A DNA stretch of 64,000 bases, from NCBI GenBank assembly GCA_025451075.1, contig JANWLA010000025.1, positions 1 to 64,000 of the forward strand. Reading direction: 5' to 3'. Source of the stretch: Nitrosotalea sp. (lineage in GTDB: Archaea > Thermoproteota > Nitrososphaeria > Nitrososphaerales > Nitrosopumilaceae). The notes under the pieces were generated by a model. The model ran no database searches, was not told the origin of the DNA, and worked only from the letters and a program-made list of their open reading frames with translations. Of this stretch, positions 16,962 through 23,883 are shown piece by piece (positions within the stretch are counted from its first letter, which is position 1; each line of letters starts with the position of its first letter). Position numbers and translations under genes: made by a program.

Positions 16962-16993
16962 AAACTCTACATTTTTTGATCATAATCATCTGA
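16953..16993 (+). repeat. Solitary MKTL box at end of unit 2
   Basis: AAAATGAAAACTCTACATTT overlaps the stop of the preceding gene exactly as at real junctions, but its frame encodes only MKTLHFLIIII before TGA at 16991-16993. It is a start without a gene, followed by the toxin-antitoxin-like insert. Confidence 0.65.
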
Positions 16994-17072
16994 TGGGCTC
17001 AAAAATAATGGCCGTACTAGGTTTATCTCGTTGTCAAAGTGCTACCCAAGTACTAACTATTTATAGTACAAA

Positions 17073-17127
17073 ATACCATAATTATGGTATGTATACCATA
17101 ATACTATGGTGTTTCTACCATAATGGG
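17073..17127 (+). promoter_or_regulatory. Palindromic operator cluster of the wHTH-nucleotidyltransferase pair
   Basis: A perfect 18-bp palindrome ATACCATAATTATGGTAT at 17073-17090 is followed by ACCATA-N4-TATGGT at 17095-17110 and a half-site ACCATAAT at 17117-17124 that runs into the first ATG (17123). Spacing is about 22 bp, two turns of the helix. The sites overlap the likely promoter, so repression by the adjacent wHTH protein is the simplest reading. Confidence 0.65.
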
Positions 17128-18211
17128 TGAACACATGTTAGATATAGAATTTCGAATATTAGATGTGCTCTCAAGAGAGATAGGAAATACACTGTCAATA
17201 AACAAAATAGCCGAAAAAGTAAAGACCCTGTATGGCAGTGGCGACTACAAGAACATTCATGTTGCAATAAATCACATGAGCAAGGATAAAATTGTTACAC
17301 TGGAACAGGCCGGAAACACTTCAATTGCAAATATAAATTTTGAAAACTATTTGATAATAGATCTGCTGCTGGAAATGGAACTGAGGAAAAAAAGAGATTT
17401 TCTAAAAAGCCGACAAGAGATGCAAATGCTCATGCTAGATCTTGATACGTATCTCTATGACCAAGATCTAATACACTCAGTATCTATAGCCAATCCAGGG
17501 CGTAATGCAAAGCTAAACAAGATAGAATTTCTTGTCCATCTAAAAAAATCAGACAACGGGGAAATGATTTATGAAACAAAACAAGGCATCTATGCAGTGC
17601 TAAATCGCTTGCAGATGGTTCACACTATGAAAATAGATGTATTGGTACTAGAAGACAATGATATTTCTTATCTTGTAAAATCAAATGAAGCAAATCCTGT
17701 ACGCGAAATGCTTTATGATAAAATTACCATATTTAATTCACAGAACTTTTGGCTCTGGATGAGAAAAGAAATCATAAAGGGAATGAAAATAAAAATCGAG
17801 GAAAGCCAAACCCATCCGGCAAAGATGTCAGAAGAAGATTTGGTTTACAATCTGGCCCGATTTGGATATACAGAATTTGGCCCAACAGTAAAGGCGGGAA
17901 GACAAATCTGCATAGAATACGTTATTGCATCAATAATGTCTCACAAAGATGCAAGGCGCATTGACGCTGTTGCAATAATTCTTGCAAAGAACACAAAGGT
18001 GACAAATTATGACCTGTTACTGTTTATTGCACTAAAGTACGAGTTTGCTGGAAAGATGCTGGGCATCCTAAAATCATTGAGAAATCTTGTGGCACACGCT
18101 AAAGTGGCAGTTGTAGAGCCAATGAGGCTACTTGGGGCCATGAATGTACAAGAAATAAAGGCTGATGAGAAGAGGATGAAGGATAGGCTGAAGCTATACC
18201 ATGTCACTTGA
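17123..18211 (+). CDS. wHTH protein, putative antitoxin of nucleotidyltransferase pair
   Basis: 362 residues from ATG 17123. ATG 17135 may be the real start: GGTGA at 17126-17130 is a good ribosome site for it, and ATG 17123 lies inside an operator half-site. Residues ~5-75 form a winged helix (FRILDVLSREIGNTLSINKI, HVAINHMSKDKIVTL). Residues 90-240 are mixed alpha/beta with IEFLVHLKKSDNGEMIYETK, and 250-362 are helical. No signal peptide is present. It overlaps the nucleotidyltransferase gene by 11 bp, the standard order of antitoxin then toxin. Antitoxin status is inferred from this layout and the palindromes. Confidence 0.65.
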   Translation: MGEHMLDIEFRILDVLSREIGNTLSINKIAEKVKTLYGSGDYKNIHVAINHMSKDKIVTLEQAGNTSIANINFENYLIIDLLLEMELRKKRDFLKSRQEMQMLMLDLDTYLYDQDLIHSVSIANPGRNAKLNKIEFLVHLKKSDNGEMIYETKQGIYAVLNRLQMVHTMKIDVLVLEDNDISYLVKSNEANPVREMLYDKITIFNSQNFWLWMRKEIIKGMKIKIEESQTHPAKMSEEDLVYNLARFGYTEFGPTVKAGRQICIEYVIASIMSHKDARRIDAVAIILAKNTKVTNYDLLLFIALKYEFAGKMLGILKSLRNLVAHAKVAVVEPMRLLGAMNVQEIKADEKRMKDRLKLYHVT

Positions 18212-18719
18212 TAATACAAAACTATTGGATTTTCTTGGGGAAATTGAAAAGGAACTGACACACAAGATTGTGGTGGTGGCAATAGGGGGTACTGCAATGA
18301 CGCTTTTCAAGACCAAACCTTCTACAATTGACGTTGATTTTACAATACCGGATCAATACTATGATGATTTTTCTCGTGCAATGAAGATTGTACGACCAGG
18401 GTTCCAGGTGGATCTGTATCGTGAAGGCATGGTGTTTGTCACGTCGCTACCCCCAGATTATCTGAAAAGAAGCAAACCTGTCCAAAAGACCAAACTGAAG
18501 AAAATAAAACTTTTGACTTTGCATCCTGTTGATATTATAGTTACAAAAATTGCCAGGCTGGATCAAAGAGATGAACAAGACATTGAATCGTGCATGAAAA
18601 AATTCAAGATAACTAGGAACCAAATTGTAAAGCGGGCAGGTCAAATTCCTTCACTTGTACATGATAAAACATTCCAAACTAATCTGAAAAATTTTCTAAG
18701 AAAATTAAACAAAACCTGA
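18201..18719 (+). CDS. Nucleotidyltransferase (DUF6036/AbiEii-like), putative toxin
   Basis: 172 residues. VVVAIGGTAMTLFKTKPSTI then DVDFTI (about residues 23-49) is the nucleotidyltransferase signature, G-G plus D-x-D metal ligands. HPVDIIVTKIARLDQRDEQD (about 113-132) is the conserved second block of the DUF6036 / AbiEii-type family. Toxins of this fold add nucleotides to tRNA or other targets. It is translated from a start inside the end of the wHTH gene. Whether it is toxic here is not shown by sequence; a housekeeping nucleotidyltransferase is possible but less likely, given the operators. Confidence 0.75.
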   Translation: MSLDNTKLLDFLGEIEKELTHKIVVVAIGGTAMTLFKTKPSTIDVDFTIPDQYYDDFSRAMKIVRPGFQVDLYREGMVFVTSLPPDYLKRSKPVQKTKLKKIKLLTLHPVDIIVTKIARLDQRDEQDIESCMKKFKITRNQIVKRAGQIPSLVHDKTFQTNLKNFLRKLNKT

Positions 18720-18787
18720 CATTTTTACAAAAGTGGGTCCAACATGGAAACCGCAATAGATATGATGTACCATCCAGTATTTTTGCA

Positions 18788-18817
18788 CTAGAAGAATTCT
18801 ACACCAATTTTTTAAAC
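18788..18817 (+). promoter_or_regulatory. 30-bp promoter repeat, copy 2
   Basis: Identical over 30 bases to 13231-13260, with similar downstream spacing (ACAGTACG-x7-AATATGAA) to the ATG at 18843. It gives units 2 and 3 the same promoter and lies at the far end of the toxin-antitoxin-like insert. Confidence 0.65.
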
Positions 18818-18842
18818 TATACTTGTACAGTACGTATGCAAT

Positions 18843-19754
18843 ATGAATTCTGAAAAAAATAAACTTACAGTACTTGAAGCTTACACAAGAGATGTCGGAC
18901 GAGGTATTGCACGCATAGACAACGAAACGATGGAGAAACTTGGGTTATCAAAAGGCAATATAATGGAAATTAAAGGAAAAAGAAGAACCGTTGCCCGATG
19001 CTTGTCGCCGCTTACTGGCAGCCAATTGGTAGTAGAACGTATGCAACTTGAGCAAGCCCGAAAACAAATGCACAAAACACATTTTGAAGAGAAAAATAAT
19101 TCTAAAACAGGATTTGACTGGACTGGAAGAGATCCAGAATCTTACAAAGTTCCATTTGGAAGCATCAGAATAGATGGCCTGACAAGAAATAATGCCGGAA
19201 TTGCAATTGGAGATGCAGTACTAGTAAAAAAAATTCAATCTACAATAGCAGAAAAAGTTCTGGTTGCCCCTCTTGAATCCATTCCTCCAATTGATGAAAG
19301 ATACTTGGCTGATGCTCTTGAATCAATACCTATGACAAAGGGAGATAACGTGATGATTCCTTATTTTGGAGGCAGGTTAACATTTCAAGTTGTAGACACA
19401 GAACCACCTGATGATATAGTAATTGATCAAAAAACTATCTTTACAATAATGAACAAAAATACTAACTCAGTGCATATAATGTCATCATTTGGTTATTCAA
19501 TAAATCATATTGATTCTGAAAAACTAACAAAATTAAAGACAGATGTAGAACAATGCGAAAAGGAGTTGTCGGCAAAACAGGATGAGATAAAAAACGTCAC
19601 TCGTAAGATGTTAAAAGAAAATCATAAGATGGAAGACATACACAAATTTCTAAATTCAAATAGAAATGAGAGTCTGATTTCTACATTTCAAAAATTATTG
19701 AATATGTATAGGCAATATGTGACAGAACTTGAAGCGGCGACTAGTAGAAAATGA
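18843..19754 (+). CDS. Stand-alone Cdc48/VAT N-domain protein without AAA ATPase
   Basis: 303 residues. LTVLEAYTRDVGRGIARIDN (residues 8-27) and IRIDGLTRNNAGIAIGDAV (about 109-127) are the two halves of the VAT/Cdc48 double-psi barrel. Between them lies a ~45-residue helical insert (LVVERMQLEQARKQMHKTHF). Residues ~128-205 match the second N-domain half (KVLVAPLESIPPIDERYLAD, PYFGGRLTFQVVDTEP). The rest (about 220-300) is a coiled coil. No Walker A or B motif is present. In the family this domain binds substrates and adaptors for the unfoldase; here it is probably an adaptor or decoy. It is cytoplasmic, yet its stop overlaps the start of a secreted-protein gene (ATGA). Confidence 0.8.
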   Translation: MNSEKNKLTVLEAYTRDVGRGIARIDNETMEKLGLSKGNIMEIKGKRRTVARCLSPLTGSQLVVERMQLEQARKQMHKTHFEEKNNSKTGFDWTGRDPESYKVPFGSIRIDGLTRNNAGIAIGDAVLVKKIQSTIAEKVLVAPLESIPPIDERYLADALESIPMTKGDNVMIPYFGGRLTFQVVDTEPPDDIVIDQKTIFTIMNKNTNSVHIMSSFGYSINHIDSEKLTKLKTDVEQCEKELSAKQDEIKNVTRKMLKENHKMEDIHKFLNSNRNESLISTFQKLLNMYRQYVTELEAATSRK

Positions 19755-21427
19755 AGACTCTACAGATTCTCATAATTGGAATTTTTGTCTTTTCTACATT
19801 GTTGTACATAAAACCAGTCCAGGCAGACAATGAAAATGGTGTTGTAATTGAAAATATTCAAACGCTTCCAACTGCAATCATAATTGGGCAGACATTTAAG
19901 ATAAATGCAACTCTGGTAAACAACTCCACACATCCGATATTTATTGAACATGGATCTTGTGGCTCTCCATTCTCTGTAACATTTGACAATCGCGTTGTGG
20001 TCCGAACAAACAATGTAACCTGTACGTTGCAACTAATTGAGCAAAGACTAGACCCGGGTACAAAAATTACATCTACTAGTCCCTACTTGGATCTTACATA
20101 CGTGGCAGCGCAAAATGGAACTGTAAATGCAACTGTAAATGCAACTGTAAATGCAACTGTATCATTTCCGTATAATGTTTGGAACCAAACTGCCCAGTCA
20201 AACACCCCAAAAAATATCTCAAAACAGTTTTCTTTTATGATATATCCTAAAACCCGAGTGCCAACATTATCGCCCTCTGGGAATCAGGCAATTATTGATA
20301 TAGCACTAGCTATACCTGATTTGCAAAAATGGTCTAATGACTGGCAATTTGACTCTATGGCATTTATGACTGCAAAAAATCAGCCAGGTAATTGGCAATA
20401 TGCAATTGTCTATCTAAAGGCGTCTTCTAGTAGTTCCATCATACCATGTGATAGCAATAACGATTGGAGTGCAATGGTGATGATAGACAGGACAACAATG
20501 AAAGTAATTCAAGCAACATATCCTACCGTGGAATCACATAACTGTAATTATACTACCGGTGGTGGACCTAACACATATGGTGGCACAACACCCCTGATGG
20601 ATACTCCATTACAACAATTCAAATCCGGAATTGCGGCAAACGATGTAAAATGCGGTGTTAATCTTAATCTGGTAATAAAATCTGAAGATGGTTCTCCAGC
20701 TTGTGTAAAACTTGATGTTGCATACATGCTCATAAAAAGAGGGTGGGCTGTTAGCGAATCAGCATATCCTGGAGGCGATGCACAATTTGTGTTACATACA
20801 AACTCTACAATAATACCAGCACACCTGCCACGCAGCTCAGGTCTTCAGATTCCATACTACCAACCATCACGAGTCATAAATTACAGCGGCTTTGATGGTA
20901 TATACAATGAAACATTTCAGTTCCGTGGAACTCAACATGATTATGTTCTCAAGCCTGGAAGCACTGGAATTATAACATTCAAGCTTGAAGCAGTTTCAAC
21001 AGAACAGCAAGGTCAGAGTTATCCAACATCACTTCCAAAATCTCTCAACCTGACAAACTATGCCATATTTTACCATGAAATAACAAGCCTTGAGGATCTT
21101 TCAAAGTATCCTGGAGTCACGTTTAGCGACAATGACCATCGTGGTGGCTTTACTGCATGCTCTATAGGACCTGCCAGTGGAGGTTCATGCATAGGAGGTG
21201 GGTCAAGTCCCATTGAAGCATTTGTGACAGACCATCCTGGAGTAGACGTTTTGTTTGAGCCGCCATCAGAGGTGTTGCCGCTTGGCATGAATGCAACATC
21301 ACAGGTAGTTACAATGACGATAACTGCAGATAGTAATGCACCAAGGGGTACGTACCTGGTAATGCTACCTTCTATTGGTGTTGACTCGTTTCTTCTAACT
21401 GTGGGCGACCAGCCATACCATGAGTGA
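19751..21427 (+). CDS. Mosaic secreted protein: module A + Cys module
   Basis: 558 residues. Signal MKTLQILIIGIFVFSTLLYI ... VQA. Module A covers ~26-165 (NGVVIENIQTLPTAIIIGQT, LVNNSTHPIFIEHGS, RLDPGTKITSTSP), homologous to the gene at 13286, and contains the VNAT tandem repeat at 20119-20161. A central domain at ~170-270 (LSPSGNQAIIDIALAIPDLQ ... MVMIDRTTMKVI) resembles PepSY-like folds. The Cys module (PLQQFKSGIAANDVKCGVNL ... SPACVKLD, KRGW) is at ~278-330. The C-terminal ~230 residues include FRGTQHDYVLKPGSTGIITF. No membrane tail. Second gene of unit 3. Confidence 0.73.
   Translation: MKTLQILIIGIFVFSTLLYIKPVQADNENGVVIENIQTLPTAIIIGQTFKINATLVNNSTHPIFIEHGSCGSPFSVTFDNRVVVRTNNVTCTLQLIEQRLDPGTKITSTSPYLDLTYVAAQNGTVNATVNATVNATVSFPYNVWNQTAQSNTPKNISKQFSFMIYPKTRVPTLSPSGNQAIIDIALAIPDLQKWSNDWQFDSMAFMTAKNQPGNWQYAIVYLKASSSSSIIPCDSNNDWSAMVMIDRTTMKVIQATYPTVESHNCNYTTGGGPNTYGGTTPLMDTPLQQFKSGIAANDVKCGVNLNLVIKSEDGSPACVKLDVAYMLIKRGWAVSESAYPGGDAQFVLHTNSTIIPAHLPRSSGLQIPYYQPSRVINYSGFDGIYNETFQFRGTQHDYVLKPGSTGIITFKLEAVSTEQQGQSYPTSLPKSLNLTNYAIFYHEITSLEDLSKYPGVTFSDNDHRGGFTACSIGPASGGSCIGGGSSPIEAFVTDHPGVDVLFEPPSEVLPLGMNATSQVVTMTITADSNAPRGTYLVMLPSIGVDSFLLTVGDQPYHE
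20119..20161 (+). repeat. 12-bp tandem repeat inside module A
   Basis: AACTGTAAATGC is repeated 3.6 times in frame, encoding VNATVNATVNATV. It adds extra N-x-T glycosylation sequons to a loop; the homologous module at 13286 lacks the expansion (GIANVTITFPYD), so the array is a local slippage product. Confidence 0.8.
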
Positions 21428-21437
21428 TGTTCAAGAA

Positions 21438-22688
21438 ATGAAAACTCTGCATCTTTCCATAATTGGAGTTTTTGTCCTGTCAATATCTGGTATGATGTTT
21501 TATGGTTTTGCATACGCAGCATATGTTGGACCTGACTGCAATGAAAAAGATGTAGTCGGGTTTTCTCCAGTTACATCAAAGGTGGCATTCTTATCAAATG
21601 AGGGCAATGCGCAACCGGATAATTTCACACTATATACTGTAAACAGCGACGGTACGGGCAACCTTGCAAAAATAAGCCAAGTTGTATCACAAATGTCGCC
21701 TGTAGTCATATCACCAGATGGGAAAAAAATTGTGTTTTCATCCAATCAGAACGGAACAAACCCACTCTTCATTAGTGATATTGACGGAACGGGGTTGCGA
21801 CAACTCACAAATTTTGCTGCATCTGCAATTAGTTTTTTCCCAAACAGCACCAAGATAATCTTTGGAAAAAACTTGCATGATGTGACGGGGTTTTCTAATA
21901 TTTACTCGATAAACAATGACGGCACAAGTATTTTCTCAATCACTCATGATGATCAGGAAAAGTTTTGGACTGCCGCATCTGCCAATGGGAAGATAATTGC
22001 GTACAGTATTGAAACAGGCATATACACCGATAAAGTATTTACAGCCAATACTGATGGTACAAACTTGCATTTTGTAACAGATGGCTCACTTTTTTCATAT
22101 GAAAAACCTGTAATATCTGACAATGGCTCAAAAATAATATTTTCAAGATATACTGATACGCTAGATTATTTGTATGTGATAAATGCTGATGGTACTGGAC
22201 TTGTTAACATTGGTCCCCTGAACCAACCATCGATTTCAGACAATTCCATAATGACACATGATAAGTCAATGACCTATTATTGGCCCATATTGAGAGTAGA
22301 TAGTTCTACGATAATATTTCCTGAGAGAATAAATGGTACCATGCAAATCTTTGTCTCACATGATAATGGCAAAAATGTGATGCCTATAGTTGACAACTCT
22401 TACTTTACAAAAAACTCTGATTGCACTATTCCATCTGACCTGGCACAATCCGTAAATCTCAAGACTGATTCGACGCCAAAAATTATATCGCAACAAGCCC
22501 ATCCTGGAAATAACACCGTATCAACATTACAATCGGAATTGGATGCAGAATATGCACAAACTACAGTTAGACAAGAAGCCGAGCAGAATAAAAAAGATGC
22601 AAGTGATGCAATCGTCTTAGCAGAAATTGGCATACCCATAGCTGCAAGTGTTTCACTTGCCATTTTCATATTTTCTAGAAAGAAATGA
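21438..22688 (+). CDS. Membrane-anchored TolB/PD40-like beta-propeller
   Basis: 416 residues from the box ATG at 21438 (an upstream in-frame start at 21420 overlaps the previous gene and is disfavoured). Signal MKTLHLSIIGVFVLSISGMM ... YAA. At least five PD40-type blades follow, each with a [VI]SPDGKKI[VI]FSS-like strand and an NxDGT turn: VISPDGKKIVFSSNQNG, INNDGTSIFSITHDD, TANTDGTNLHFVTDG, ISDNGSKIIFSRYTD, INADGTGL. A coiled linker (SELDAEYAQTTVRQEAEQNK) leads to LAEIGIPIAASVSLAIFIF plus SRKK, a C-terminal anchor similar to the gene at 9490. It is probably a surface-exposed propeller for protein or polymer binding. Confidence 0.8.
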   Translation: MKTLHLSIIGVFVLSISGMMFYGFAYAAYVGPDCNEKDVVGFSPVTSKVAFLSNEGNAQPDNFTLYTVNSDGTGNLAKISQVVSQMSPVVISPDGKKIVFSSNQNGTNPLFISDIDGTGLRQLTNFAASAISFFPNSTKIIFGKNLHDVTGFSNIYSINNDGTSIFSITHDDQEKFWTAASANGKIIAYSIETGIYTDKVFTANTDGTNLHFVTDGSLFSYEKPVISDNGSKIIFSRYTDTLDYLYVINADGTGLVNIGPLNQPSISDNSIMTHDKSMTYYWPILRVDSSTIIFPERINGTMQIFVSHDNGKNVMPIVDNSYFTKNSDCTIPSDLAQSVNLKTDSTPKIISQQAHPGNNTVSTLQSELDAEYAQTTVRQEAEQNKKDASDAIVLAEIGIPIAASVSLAIFIFSRKK

Positions 22689-23161
22689 AAATTCTACACT
22701 ATTTCATAATTACAATTGCGTGTATAGTTTCAGTTTCTATGATATGGTATTTCACAAGTTATGATCCTACTCCTGTTACTAAAGAAAATGATTTTGGAAT
22801 CAACGCACTAGTCATTCATCGTCCTTTTCTAGGATGCTCAGTGGTGGAAAACTGTATTCATCCTGATTATTATCTTAAGATCAACTCTAATTCAAGCACA
22901 TTTCTTACGGGATACAACATATGTGATGGAAACTCATGCATAAAGAAAGATAGACTGTTCATTTCATTGCCAGTAGTAGATGTTTTACATTCAAACTATC
23001 AAGAAATACCGTTACCAGATAATTTACCTTGGAAAGACGGGGATTTTGTTAACATAAAAGTAAAAGCACCTAGTGGTACGATGCTTGGCATTAGTATTTC
23101 ATCTCGTAATGCAACAGTCTGGATTGATCTTGGGATGTCTGAAATAGTAAGGAGTTCTTAA
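22685..23161 (+). CDS. Small membrane-anchored extracellular protein
   Basis: 158 residues. The hydrophobic start MKILHYFIITIACIVSVSMI serves as signal or anchor. The remaining ~130 residues are beta-rich, with CSVVENC and CDGNSC pairs that may form disulfides. No family recognised. ATGA overlap with the propeller gene and 1 bp to the next gene, so it belongs to the same coupled unit. Confidence 0.65.
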   Translation: MKILHYFIITIACIVSVSMIWYFTSYDPTPVTKENDFGINALVIHRPFLGCSVVENCIHPDYYLKINSNSSTFLTGYNICDGNSCIKKDRLFISLPVVDVLHSNYQEIPLPDNLPWKDGDFVNIKVKAPSGTMLGISISSRNATVWIDLGMSEIVRSS

Positions 23162-23162
23162 A

Positions 23163-23813
23163 ATGAAAACTCTGCATCTCTTAATCATAGCAAGTGCATC
23201 TTTGACTATTGCTTATCTTGTATCATTTCTTACATCTTCTAATCTTGTTGATGGGGAAATAATCTCAGCCCAGACAAACAAACTGATGTTTCATTATGGG
23301 GAACCTATAACACTACAAATTCTTGATTTTAACACCTGGGTGGGTAAGGATATTTCAAATATTGAAAATACATATGCTGGAGATCCAAGTCCGTGTGGAG
23401 AAGCATATTTTGATTTTGTATTTTTAAAAGGAGACCATTCTGATATTAGAAATTATGACCAGTTGGTTTTGGCAAAAAACAACACGCTAAACGTAAAGTG
23501 GGGAACTCCCTTTGATGTAATCATGTGTCCATACCTTGTTGAAAATATATCACATGTGATCATGGATCCTTTCAGTTCTCATGTTGCCATATTCTTTGGC
23601 AATGGAAAAAATCCTAACAAAATTGATGAGAATTTGTTATCTTTTTCCAAATTAGATCATGTGTATGACAAAAAACCTTCTTACAAGCAAATCTCTGCAA
23701 ATACCACTCAAGAATATATTGGCTCACAAATAATCCCGTCTGGCAAGTATACTATAATTGCATTTAATCTGGCAGGAAAGATAAGCAAGCCCATCTTAAT
23801 TACAGTGGACTGA
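23163..23813 (+). CDS. Secreted hypothetical protein, last gene of unit 3
   Basis: 216 residues. Signal/anchor MKTLHLLIIASASLTIAYLV. The ectodomain begins with an Ig-like start (KLMFHYGEPITLQILDF) and ends with a typical terminal strand pair (SGKYTIIAFNLAGKISKPIL), plus two Cys (SPCGE, IMCPYL). No membrane tail. It follows the preceding stop by 1 bp. After its TGA comes a weak box-like TTGAAAAACTAG at 23821 and the promoter of unit 4. Confidence 0.65.
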   Translation: MKTLHLLIIASASLTIAYLVSFLTSSNLVDGEIISAQTNKLMFHYGEPITLQILDFNTWVGKDISNIENTYAGDPSPCGEAYFDFVFLKGDHSDIRNYDQLVLAKNNTLNVKWGTPFDVIMCPYLVENISHVIMDPFSSHVAIFFGNGKNPNKIDENLLSFSKLDHVYDKKPSYKQISANTTQEYIGSQIIPSGKYTIIAFNLAGKISKPILITVD

Positions 23814-23883
23814 AAATAATTTGAAAAACTAGACGAAACCTGCATCATTCTTTTAAATCATGGTTATCCAGTACATCTCAATT

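Noticed and set aside
23821..23840. TTGAAAAACTAG as a further solitary MKTL box
   Set aside because: Only a loose match to the box with no ATG; mentioned but not counted.
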